Shown: positions 22,688 to 30,596 of the stretch, in pieces
How positions within the stretch are numbered: position 1 is the first letter of the stretch
Layout: each line of letters opens with the position of its first letter
From: Candidatus Aminicenantota bacterium
GTDB taxonomy: Bacteria > Acidobacteriota > Aminicenantia > Aminicenantales > Aminicenantaceae
Reading direction: 5' to 3'
Assembly: GCA_030603565.1 (NCBI GenBank)
Contig: JAUVXM010000026.1
Coordinates: 1 to 33,198, forward strand
Length of the DNA stretch: 33,198 nucleotides
Made by a program: the position numbers and the translations under genes
Notes under the pieces: model-generated
What the model saw: only the letters and a program-made list of their open reading frames with translations
Databases searched by the model: none
Told to the model about the DNA's origin: nothing

Positions 22688-23226
22688 TGTTTTGTTCTAT
22701 TCATAAATGGTTGATATCCCGGGCAGTGGATTCAAAAAAACAGATACCTGCTTTTACCAAGCGCCACCTGGGGCGGTGTGACTCGTGTCGAGAATTTGCT
22801 CAGCTCTGCGGATCTCTTAAGCAAAGATTTACTCATGATACATCCGCCATTCTTGAAGGATATAATAAAGCAATCGATCAAAAGGTCATATCAGCCCTGC
22901 CTGAAATAAAAGAGTCCAGGTCAACCCTATCTCGCCCTGGACTGGTCCCTAATCTTTTCTCTAAAAGGACTTTCCTGGTTCCATCTCTTGTTGCTGCATC
23001 CCTAGTGCTGGTTATCTCTATAAGTATCCTGTTTCTGACTCTTCCCCGCTCAAAAGAGGTAAATTCTCTGGCCAATATATCTGATTTATTTAACAGGATT
23101 TATCCAGCACGTATACTGGAAAAGGCTGAATCTCCTCTTGAAAAGGAATACACAGAGCTGAAAGAGACTATAAAATCAACCGCAGAATTTCTCATCTCCC
23201 GTTTAGATGTACGTCTTGGCCAGTAA
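22687..23226 (+). CDS. Zinc-finger anti-sigma factor, single membrane pass
   Basis: The 179-residue protein has a ZAS-type site KRHLGRCDSCREF (His-x3-Cys-x2-Cys, about residues 26-33) with Cys3 in front. A membrane segment (FLVPSLVAASLVLVISISIL, about 98-117) and a ~60-residue outer tail follow. It should bind the upstream sigma factor on the cytoplasmic side. The TAATG overlap with that gene and gene order support the pairing. The tail has no known domain. Confidence 0.88.
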   Translation: MFCSIHKWLISRAVDSKKQIPAFTKRHLGRCDSCREFAQLCGSLKQRFTHDTSAILEGYNKAIDQKVISALPEIKESRSTLSRPGLVPNLFSKRTFLVPSLVAASLVLVISISILFLTLPRSKEVNSLANISDLFNRIYPARILEKAESPLEKEYTELKETIKSTAEFLISRLDVRLGQ

Positions 23227-23285
23227 ACTGCAACGGGGGGACATTTCAAAGCAAATTTAAGCAGGAAAATCGCCCCGCTTTCATT

Positions 23286-23304
23286 ATCCCGGTATCCCCG
23301 GGAT
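23286..23304. terminator. Weak hairpin between convergent operons
   Basis: ATCCCGG and CCGGGAT form a seven-pair stem with a five-base loop in the 146-base convergent gap. There is no T-run, so intrinsic termination is uncertain. Confidence 0.25.
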
Positions 23305-23372
23305 CGCGTCTTCCCAGGATTCCAAAACAAGTCGTGCTAGCCCTGGAGCCGAACCCGCTGTAGGATCTAGGC

Positions 23373-24695
23373 TTAAAGACCGGAGACGACGATGTCCTCG
23401 AAAACCATGCTGGGGAAGCGCAGGCTCGAGTAGGGATATGGGTCGTTGGCGACCTCGATTAGCTTGTTCCAGAGTTTCAGATGGTTATCCGAGATGTTCA
23501 TCTCAGAGATGGCCTGCACCGGCTTTCCTCCTTCGAAAAGTTGCCCGATTATTCCGATGGATGTATCACCCGTGGTCGGGTTAGAATTTCCGCCGATAAA
23601 TCCTGTGATGAAAATGCCTCTACCCAAATCCTTCATGATCTCTTTGAGAGAACGCTTCCCAGGAGGAACGATTAGATTGGTCGGTCCGCCCGTGGTCGGT
23701 TCCCTTTCCAACTTCCGGCTGTAATACCAATCCACGTAATAGTCCTTTAACACGCCCTTGTCGATCATTACCCTTTTTTTTGTGGCGAATCCATCGGCGT
23801 CGAACAATCGGCTTCCCAAACCTGCCTTTACGAACGGATTGTCGATGAGGGTGAAGTGTTCGCTTCCGACCTTTTCCCCCTTTTTGTTGGCCAGGAAGGA
23901 TTGCTTCTGCTGGATACTCCGTCCTCTCATAGCTTGAAGAAAGCCCCCGAAAATCCTCCCAACTCCCTGGTTCTGGATAATGATTGGCAGGGTTTCGGTC
24001 TTGATTTTATTTGCGCCGAGTAAATTCATGGTTCGCCTGGCACACTCCGCCCCGATCTCCTCAGGGGAGGGCATATCTTTTTTATTCAATGTCACCACGT
24101 AGTGGTAGCCATTCGGCCTGCGATCGCCCTCATCCTGGACCGTCATTTGCGCTCCGGCTACATAAAAAGTGCCTTCTATATAACCCTCGAAGCCATTGCT
24201 GGTCATGGTGATTGATTCAGAATAACCGTCATTCTCATTTGCTGTCACCGAGATCACCTTGTCGCCGCCTTTTTTCAAGGCAGCGTTCTCAATAGCTTTG
24301 ACCAGGTTGTGTCTGTCTTCAGGCGTGAATTTTGCATATTGAGGATCGACCGCTCCCAGGTCTATTTCTTTCCGGCCCTTGTAGTATTTGGGGTCAGGCA
24401 GACTCCTGAAGGGATCTTCAGCCAGAAGTTTTGTCGTAATTATTGCATTTCCGATGAAGTCTTTCAAAGCGTCTTTCCTCAGGTCTGACGTCGACTGACT
24501 GGAATAGCGCCCGTTTACGAAAACCTGGATGAAGAGTTGTTTTGTGGTCGCTTCTTTGATGGTTTCTGGCTTGTGCTGCCGATAGCTGATCTCCACATTC
24601 CGCTGGCTTCCGATGCTGACTTTACAGTCATTAGCTCCAGCAGATTTTGCGGTTTTTATCGCCCATACTGTCAAATCTTGCATTTCTTTGTTCAT
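23373..24695 (-). CDS. pmbA: TldE/PmbA-like subunit of a metalloprotease
   Basis: The 440-residue protein matches the TldD/PmbA family: N-terminal ANDCKVSIGSQRNVEISYRQ, a central beta-rich region, and a C-terminal SIGIIGQLFEGGKPVQAISEM block. It lacks the HExxxH zinc site, as expected of the TldE (PmbA) partner. TldD and TldE form a heterodimer that degrades unfolded or leader peptides in known cases. No signal peptide is visible. It follows TldD by 15 bases with a GGAGGA site, so both are in one operon. Its GC content and codon use look higher than those of the flanking repeat-rich DNA. Confidence 0.88.
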   Translation of the reverse strand: MNKEMQDLTVWAIKTAKSAGANDCKVSIGSQRNVEISYRQHKPETIKEATTKQLFIQVFVNGRYSSQSTSDLRKDALKDFIGNAIITTKLLAEDPFRSLPDPKYYKGRKEIDLGAVDPQYAKFTPEDRHNLVKAIENAALKKGGDKVISVTANENDGYSESITMTSNGFEGYIEGTFYVAGAQMTVQDEGDRRPNGYHYVVTLNKKDMPSPEEIGAECARRTMNLLGANKIKTETLPIIIQNQGVGRIFGGFLQAMRGRSIQQKQSFLANKKGEKVGSEHFTLIDNPFVKAGLGSRLFDADGFATKKRVMIDKGVLKDYYVDWYYSRKLEREPTTGGPTNLIVPPGKRSLKEIMKDLGRGIFITGFIGGNSNPTTGDTSIGIIGQLFEGGKPVQAISEMNISDNHLKLWNKLIEVANDPYPYSSLRFPSMVFEDIVVSGL

Positions 24696-24710
24696 CGCTG
24701 TCCTCCTCCC

Positions 24711-26243
24711 TTATCGCCTTCCACCGACTGTTAGTGATTTCACAAGGCATGTTGGTTGTCCGAAACCGACGGGCACTGATTGTCCGGCTTTGCCGCAAGC
24801 GCCGCCGCCGCCTGTATAGAATTTGAGGTCATTGCCCATCATGGAGATATTTGCGAGCATTTTCGGCCCGTTTCCCATGATATTGATATCCTTTATGGGA
24901 GCAGTGAGCTTGCCATTCTCGATCAATCGTCCTTGGGAAACGTAAAAGGCGAAATCGCCTTCACCGATTTTCACTTGTCCGTTAGCAACATCCTCGACAT
25001 AGATACCGTTCTTGGCTCCCTTGATAACATCCTCTATTGCTGTCGGTCCGGCCTCCATGTAGGTGTTCCGCATCCGGGGCACAACATAGTGCTGATAACT
25101 TTCCCGGCGGCCGTTTCCTGTGGGTTTGACCTTGTAGTATTTTGCAGATATTTTATCGTGTAAGTAGCTTTTCAGGATACCCTTTTCGACCAGGACGGTT
25201 TTTTGGCTCGGGGTGCTTTCATCGTCGAAATTGATCGAACCTGTAAGATTCGGGATTGTTCCGTCATCAACGATGGTCACGAACGGTTCGGCCACTTTTT
25301 TGCCGATCATTGTGGTAAAGGTGGAAATTTTCTTGCGGTTAAAGTCGGCTTCCATCCCATGCCCGATGGCTTCATGGAGAAGTATGCCGGTTAATCCTGG
25401 GCCCAATACTACCGGCATCTCGCCGGCGGGGGGCTGAACCGCGTCAAAAAGGACGACCGCGCTATTAACAGCCTTTTTTGCAACCTCAGTCACAGCTGCA
25501 TCTGTATAGGCGGCAAAACCCCTGCGGCCGCCAAAATTCCAGCCGGCTTGTTCGCGCTTTCCATTTTTTTCAGCCACGACAAATGCACTGAGGTAGTTTC
25601 TGGGGAGAAGGTCTTCGGCCTTCACACCGTCTGATGTTATGACCATGATCCTTTTCTGCTGGTCATGGAATTGGGCATTGACTTTGGTGACAAGGGAAGA
25701 GAGGGAAAAACATTTGTCGTTGACGGACTGAACAATGGGCAGCTTGGATTCCAGGGGGGCAGAGACGAGTTTGATATCAGTGGGATAGTGACTTTTTGTT
25801 TTGAGCCAGGTGAACTTGCCAGCGGGTTTTGTGGCTTTGGCATTGGCGATTGTAGCTGCTGTACCGGCGGCATTCAGCATGGATGCCTCGGTCATTTCCT
25901 GGGTGAATCCGTAGCCAACCTGGTCGCCTTTTACAGTGCGAATGCCAACACCCAGCGCCACATCGCTATAAGCTCTATTGACTTTTCCATCTTCGAGCAT
26001 GATGTAATTGCTGATGGTGTGCTCGAAGTAAAGGTCCGCATAGTCGCCGCCTTTGGCAAGCGCCTTAGTAAGGACTTTCTGGCATAAGTTGTCAGATGCG
26101 CCGAATTCTCTTTCGAAATACCCTCTTGGTGCCGGACTGGCAAAACTGTACCAACCTTCGGGCAAAACAACAGGGGCGGCTATCGTGACAGCTGCTGCCT
26201 GGGCAGCGGTATTCAGAAAAGACCGTCTGGTGATTTTTTTCAT
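24711..26243 (-). CDS. tldD: TldD-like zinc metalloprotease with Tat-type signal
   Basis: The 510-residue protein begins TRRSFLNTAAQAAAVTIAAP, a twin-arginine-like signal (R6-R7) with a hydrophobic stretch. The TldD domain contains HEAIGH (290-295), the HExxxH zinc site, and a C-terminal GGGGACGKAGQSVPVGFGQP, the family's metal/peptide-binding end. TldD cleaves peptides when bound to TldE. Start ATG at 26243 follows a strong AAGGAGG. Export of folded TldD, possibly dragging TldE along, is suggested but not shown; a false Tat call is possible. The operon is followed by convergent sigma/anti-sigma genes. Confidence 0.9.
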   Translation of the reverse strand: MKKITRRSFLNTAAQAAAVTIAAPVVLPEGWYSFASPAPRGYFEREFGASDNLCQKVLTKALAKGGDYADLYFEHTISNYIMLEDGKVNRAYSDVALGVGIRTVKGDQVGYGFTQEMTEASMLNAAGTAATIANAKATKPAGKFTWLKTKSHYPTDIKLVSAPLESKLPIVQSVNDKCFSLSSLVTKVNAQFHDQQKRIMVITSDGVKAEDLLPRNYLSAFVVAEKNGKREQAGWNFGGRRGFAAYTDAAVTEVAKKAVNSAVVLFDAVQPPAGEMPVVLGPGLTGILLHEAIGHGMEADFNRKKISTFTTMIGKKVAEPFVTIVDDGTIPNLTGSINFDDESTPSQKTVLVEKGILKSYLHDKISAKYYKVKPTGNGRRESYQHYVVPRMRNTYMEAGPTAIEDVIKGAKNGIYVEDVANGQVKIGEGDFAFYVSQGRLIENGKLTAPIKDINIMGNGPKMLANISMMGNDLKFYTGGGGACGKAGQSVPVGFGQPTCLVKSLTVGGRR

Positions 26244-26334
26244 AAAGCCCTCCTTTTCTTTTTTATACAGGGATAAGCTTGATAAGAATTTCCTTTTAAT
26301 CTACACGCCATTAGATTCACAATTAGCGATATTA

Positions 26335-26482
26335 ACCTGAACTATTAATAAAAAATGTCGATATGTATGATACATTTTTTTTAATCAGTATTTTACATTA
26401 ATTCCTATAGTAACTCAATTTAATATTTCGTTCACAATATAATCTCTATTGCTAATCAACATTTTTTATGAATAATCCAGGG
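26335..26482 (-). repeat. A-module repeat, reverse orientation
   Basis: The left end ACCTGAACTATTAATAAAAA, preceded by TA, and the right end TTTTTTATGAATAATCCAGG are inverted. The interior, read in reverse, follows the A copy at 3569-3722. The repeat lies ~90 bases upstream of the TldD start. Confidence 0.8.
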
Positions 26483-26504
26483 TGATAAATTACCATAACT
26501 TCTT

Positions 26505-26536
26505 ACAAACCTCCTTGTAGCAGGGTTGTGTTTTTT
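26505..26536 (+). terminator. Rho-independent-terminator-like hairpin
   Basis: ACAAACCT (26505-26512) pairs with AGGGTTGT (26522-26529) at 7 of 8 positions and is followed by a run of six T (26531-26536). On the plus strand this looks like a terminator, but no plus-strand gene ends just upstream. It may belong to a lost gene or element. Confidence 0.35.
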
Positions 26537-26557
26537 AGTTTATCTGTATTTTTTACT

Positions 26558-26620
26558 ATTTGTCAATTTACAATTTACTTAGTATTATTTGTATCGACAT
26601 TTTTTATGAATAGTTCAAAG
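26558..26620 (+). repeat. Right end of an A module
   Basis: CAATTTACAATTTACTTAGT, then the shared end TATCGACATTTTTTATGAAT plus AGTTCAAAG, matches the right half of type A. It joins the following B-A unit as at 20595-20649. The gap 26244-26882 (639 bases) is filled by repeats and the hairpin at 26505; I see no gene. Confidence 0.7.
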
Positions 26621-26622
26621 GG

Positions 26623-26877
26623 ATTTGGATTATTCACGAGTTGAGGTTGCCGTAGATGTGAGGCACAATGGATGCAGCTGTGGACTTCACCGCAAATCCA
26701 TTGTAACGAAGCAGATACGGTAAAATCGGCTCGCTCGGAGAGTAAAAAATGTCGATTATAAATAGAAATTACATCGTGAACGAAATGGTCAATTGTAATG
26801 CCTTAGGGATCAATGTAAAATATTGATTTGAAAAGAAGTATCATTTGTATCGACATTTTTTATGAATAGTTCAAAGG
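26623..26877 (+). repeat. B-A composite repeat upstream of dinB
   Basis: Type B begins ATTTGGATTATTCACGAG, contains a perfect nine-base inner stem (26665-26673 with 26696-26704), and passes at GAGTAAAAAATGTCGATT into type A, ending TTTTTTATGAATAGTTC, then AAAGGG. The end supplies the AAAGGG that serves as ribosome site for dinB, and its ATG (26862) is an in-frame but unlikely start. Confidence 0.82.
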
Positions 26878-26882
26878 GAAAA

Positions 26883-28043
26883 ATGCGGTTCATAGTCCAT
26901 ATTGATATGGATGCGTTTTTTGCTGCGGTGGAGCAGCGTGACAATCCCCTATATCGCGGTAAGCCTGTAGTAGTGGGAGCTGACCCTAAGGGGGGAACCG
27001 GACGGGGAGTGGTTGCAGCCTGTTCCTATGAGGCCCGGAAATTTGGCATTCATTCTGCCATGCCCATTTCTTTCGCCTTTAGGAGGTGCCCCCAGGCTGT
27101 CTATCTGCGTGGAAATATGAAAAAGTATGTCCGTGAATCGCATAAGATTTTTAAAATATTAGAGAGTTTTACTCCTGATATAGAACCCATCAGTATTGAT
27201 GAAGGTTTTCTGGATATAAGCAGCAGTTATCATCTCTTTGGAACCCCAGTAGAGACCTGCCGCAAGATCAAGGATACGATCAAGCAAAAGACAGGTCTAA
27301 CAGCCTCTATTGGCATGGCACCCAATAAGATGACAGCCAAGATCGCTTCAGACCTGGAAAAACCGGACGGGTTTGTGATTGTAAGCCAGGAGAAGATGCT
27401 GCACTTTCTCTATCCTCTGCCTGTGGAGAAACTCTGGGGAGTAGGGAAGAGGACTCTTGAGCTTCTGAAAAAGCGCGGAATAAAAACCATAGGTGACCTG
27501 GCCTGCTGCGATGTGAATGAATTAAGGCAGCTTTTAGGAAAAAACGGAGTTCATGTATGGAAGCTGGCCAATGGCATCGATCCCAGGGATGTGGATGCTG
27601 TAGAAATGGTCAAATCCATTGGGCATGAGCATACTTTTGAAAAAGATGCTTTAGACGTCCAGGCCATTGAAGATACGCTTATGTTATTAAGCGAAAAAAT
27701 CTCAAGGCGGATGAGAAAAAAAGGATATAAAGGCAGGACTATTTCATTAAAGATCCGGTTTTCCGATTTTAAAACCTTTACGCGGGCAGTTACCCTGGAC
27801 TATCCCACGAACTTTGTAGAAGACCTTTATAAAAACGCTTTAACAAAGGCAAAAAGTTTTAAGCTCGGAAAAGAACCGGTAAGGCTAATAGGAATCCAGG
27901 TTTCCAAATTGGAAAAAGAACCCCAGCAGCCTGACCTTTTTCAGCAAAATGGATCCTATTCCCCTAAAAAAGAAAAACTATACACTGCCCTGGATGAGAT
28001 CAAAGACAAGTACGGAGAAGACGCGATAAAGCACCGCAAGTAG
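26883..28043 (+). CDS. dinB: DNA polymerase IV (Y-family, translesion)
   Basis: The 386-residue protein starts FIVHIDMDAFFAAVEQRDNP and has the palm motif ISIDEGFLDIS with the catalytic Asp-Glu, the finger/palm YEARKFGIHSAMP, and two helix-hairpin-helix stretches (EKLWGVGKRTLELLKKRGIK). The C-terminal QQPDLF fits a beta-clamp-binding motif. It copies damaged DNA and adds mutations. The start was set at ATG 26883 because AAAGGG lies just upstream; a longer form from 26862 would read repeat sequence. Whether an SOS box controls it cannot be seen, as the upstream DNA is repeat. Confidence 0.95.
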   Translation: MRFIVHIDMDAFFAAVEQRDNPLYRGKPVVVGADPKGGTGRGVVAACSYEARKFGIHSAMPISFAFRRCPQAVYLRGNMKKYVRESHKIFKILESFTPDIEPISIDEGFLDISSSYHLFGTPVETCRKIKDTIKQKTGLTASIGMAPNKMTAKIASDLEKPDGFVIVSQEKMLHFLYPLPVEKLWGVGKRTLELLKKRGIKTIGDLACCDVNELRQLLGKNGVHVWKLANGIDPRDVDAVEMVKSIGHEHTFEKDALDVQAIEDTLMLLSEKISRRMRKKGYKGRTISLKIRFSDFKTFTRAVTLDYPTNFVEDLYKNALTKAKSFKLGKEPVRLIGIQVSKLEKEPQQPDLFQQNGSYSPKKEKLYTALDEIKDKYGEDAIKHRK

Positions 28044-28083
28044 AGGTCTTAAGGCACATGCCCGCCCCCTCCTATATCAACAG

Positions 28084-30420
28084 TTAGCGACGGGATGTAT
28101 TTACCTTGAATTTGTATTCCTGGGGCGGCTCCGCTCCCCTCAAATGCTCAACAAAATAGTCCCACCGGCGTCGCATCATGTAGGGCTCGTTACCAAAGCC
28201 GTGGCTCCGGTTCGGAAACAGGATAAGGTCAAAGTCCTTATTGGCTGCGATCAGTTCGTTTACCACAAGGAGGGTGTTGTACAGAGGCACATTGGTGTCC
28301 AGGGTGCCGTGAGCCAGCAGGAGTTTGCCCTTGAGGTTCTTTGCCAGAAGCTGGTTTGCCTGGTTGTCGTAATTGGTGGTGCCGTCTGGGCTTGTCTTAA
28401 GCAGCCCCTGCCACTTCTCGCCCCAGTCGTCCTCGTAGTTGCGGTTGTCGTGGTTACCAGCTCCGCTTACTGCTACCTTAAAGAATTCGGGGTAACGGAG
28501 GATAGCATCTGTGGATGCGAAACCGCCGCCAGAGTGTCCATAGATGCCTGCCCGCTCAATGTCGATCCACGCATACCGTTCTGCGAGTTGCTTCATGCCG
28601 GTGATCTGATCCGGGAGCCCGTTATCGCCCATATTCCCATATAAGGCGGCATGGAATGATTTTGACCGCATGGGTGTTCCCATGGCATCGATTGCCACTA
28701 CGATGAAACCCAGCTCTGCTAGGGATTGTTTATCCCCCCTGGATGCTGAAAAGCTGCGGCTTCCTATACTCCCTGTCTGGGGACCAGGATAGATGTAGTT
28801 TATGATAGGGTACTTCTTCTTAGGATCAAAGTTTGTGGGTTTAAAAATAAGTCCGTAAAGGTCTGTTTCCCCGTCCCGGGCTTTGACAGTAAAGGGGACC
28901 GGCGGTATCCAGCCTGCCTCAATGAGACGAGAGATGTCAGCTTCCTCAACCGTAAGGCGTTTCCGGCCCCGGACATCACGCAGCACAGTGACAGGAGGTG
29001 AAACTGGAGTCGAATAGCTGTCAATAAAGCAGGTGCCAGAAGGGGAGAGTGAGATCGAGTGGTTCGAATTCTCCGGGGTAAGGAGCTTAATATCCGATCC
29101 GTCCATGCGGACACTGTAAAAGTACTGGAAGTAGGGGTCACCAGGCTCCCGTCCGCACCCGGTAAAATAGAGAATGCGGTTTTTCCTATCCACTCTCCTG
29201 ACCTGAAGCACGTTCCAGTTGCCCTTTGTGATGCGGTTTTTAAGTTGACCGGTTTTCAGGTCATAGAGGTAGAGATGTCCCCAGTTATCCCGCTGGGAGA
29301 ACCAGATCACCTCATTTGACTCGGGAAGTGCGTGCCAATTTACCATGTTAAAACCTGACTCAAAGAAGGTATCCACTGTCTCCTCCAGAACGTCCCGGAC
29401 AGCTCCGGTTTCAGGATCAGCCATGCGGAGCACCTCATGTTTATGGTCACGTGAGGTAGAGACAAAAGCAAGCTGGGAAGAATCCGGGCTCCACTCTACG
29501 TCAGAGAATCCTGAGCCGCGACATACGATATGATCACAGATAGTGGAGCGGTGCTGGTCAGGGGGCATCTGGAGCCTTACGACGCGGGCACCATCGAGAT
29601 GAATTACAATCCTGTGGATGCGAAAGATCTCCTTGTCCTCAGGCAGGGGGTACTTCCAAGCCTGCAGTTTTGGATGGCCTACATTGGTCGAGACAAGATA
29701 CATCTCTCCCACACCCCGTCCGTCGTGCTGAAAGGTAGCGATCTTCTTTGAATCCGGTGACCAGAGCAGTACGGGCCGGTCGCTTTTAGTCCAGCCTGCG
29801 TTGTTTGTGGCATAACCGAAGTCTTTAATCCCATCTGTAGTAAGCTGGGTATCTTCTCCGGAGGTAAGATCCCGCACCCAGAGGTTATGATCGCGGATAA
29901 AAGCGGCCCAGGCGCCGTCTGGAGAGACAATAGCATTACGGTCTGTATCTTGCTTGGTTTTTACGGCTGTGCACTGGTTGCTCTGGATGTCGTATGAATA
30001 GCGCTGGGATTTGACGTTGAATAAAAGGGAATGTCCGTCATCGCTAAATTTAAAGGATGCGAAAGGTAAATCAAAGGGCTTGTAGGTGGTATCTGCTGCT
30101 TTTGAGAGGGCAGAAGCCAGTTTTTTATGGTCAAATGCCCGCTTGCGCGTCCTCTTGCCGGCATCTACGAGAACGAACTCGAATCCCTCAGCAAACCTGT
30201 TCCTATAATAGAAGCGATCTGCATCAAGCCAGGTGGGGCGTACGCTTGCTCCGAAAACGAGGGGAGCTGTATGAGCGCGCAAAAACTTTGCTGCCTGGTC
30301 GTAATCGGCAGCTGTAAGAGCCTGGCGGGGATTCTCCTGCTCCCCGGCTAAAATGGATGTAGAAGCGAGTATAGCAATAAATAAAAAAGTGAGAGAAAGC
30401 ATTGTTAATAATTTTTTCAA
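28084..30420 (-). CDS. S9B dipeptidyl-peptidase IV-like serine peptidase
   Basis: The 778-residue protein has a signal peptide (about 1-25, ending ILAGE). The N-terminal ~500 residues are the DPP-IV-type eight-bladed propeller (YNFSD-like strands such as FKFSDDGHSLLFNVKSQRYS, WSPDSKKIATFQHD and DVEWSPDSSQLAFVS). The alpha/beta-hydrolase has Ser in YGHSGGGFAS, Asp in HGTLDTNVP and His in NRSHGFG. Such enzymes release dipeptides (often X-Pro) from exported peptides. The start is TTG at 30420 behind GGAGG; no better ATG is near. An A-repeat end begins 18 bases upstream. Codon use is more GC-rich than in dinB, hinting at different histories for these neighbours. Confidence 0.92.
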   Translation of the reverse strand: MKKLLTMLSLTFLFIAILASTSILAGEQENPRQALTAADYDQAAKFLRAHTAPLVFGASVRPTWLDADRFYYRNRFAEGFEFVLVDAGKRTRKRAFDHKKLASALSKAADTTYKPFDLPFASFKFSDDGHSLLFNVKSQRYSYDIQSNQCTAVKTKQDTDRNAIVSPDGAWAAFIRDHNLWVRDLTSGEDTQLTTDGIKDFGYATNNAGWTKSDRPVLLWSPDSKKIATFQHDGRGVGEMYLVSTNVGHPKLQAWKYPLPEDKEIFRIHRIVIHLDGARVVRLQMPPDQHRSTICDHIVCRGSGFSDVEWSPDSSQLAFVSTSRDHKHEVLRMADPETGAVRDVLEETVDTFFESGFNMVNWHALPESNEVIWFSQRDNWGHLYLYDLKTGQLKNRITKGNWNVLQVRRVDRKNRILYFTGCGREPGDPYFQYFYSVRMDGSDIKLLTPENSNHSISLSPSGTCFIDSYSTPVSPPVTVLRDVRGRKRLTVEEADISRLIEAGWIPPVPFTVKARDGETDLYGLIFKPTNFDPKKKYPIINYIYPGPQTGSIGSRSFSASRGDKQSLAELGFIVVAIDAMGTPMRSKSFHAALYGNMGDNGLPDQITGMKQLAERYAWIDIERAGIYGHSGGGFASTDAILRYPEFFKVAVSGAGNHDNRNYEDDWGEKWQGLLKTSPDGTTNYDNQANQLLAKNLKGKLLLAHGTLDTNVPLYNTLLVVNELIAANKDFDLILFPNRSHGFGNEPYMMRRRWDYFVEHLRGAEPPQEYKFKVNTSRR

Positions 30421-30438
30421 TTTAATATCCTCCTTTTA

Positions 30439-30596
30439 ACCTGAAGTATTTATAAAAAATGTAGAGACACATAATACCAAGTAAATGGAAAATGGTAAAT
30501 GGCAAATGGGTAAAAGCAGTGAAATGTGAAATGTGAAACGTGGAGGAAAATCAGAAAATGGGAAATAGGAAATGGGAAGATGAATAGAGAAATAGC
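30439..30596 (-). repeat. A-module left end followed by purine-rich AAATGG tract
   Basis: ACCTGAAGTATTTATAAAAA (30439 on, preceded by TA) is the A-type end. No right end follows. Instead 30480-30590 is a run of GGAAAATGGTAAATGGCAAA-like units and GAAATGTGAAATGTGAAAC, almost purine-only plus T, the reverse of the pyrimidine tract in 8732-8939. Confidence 0.65.
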
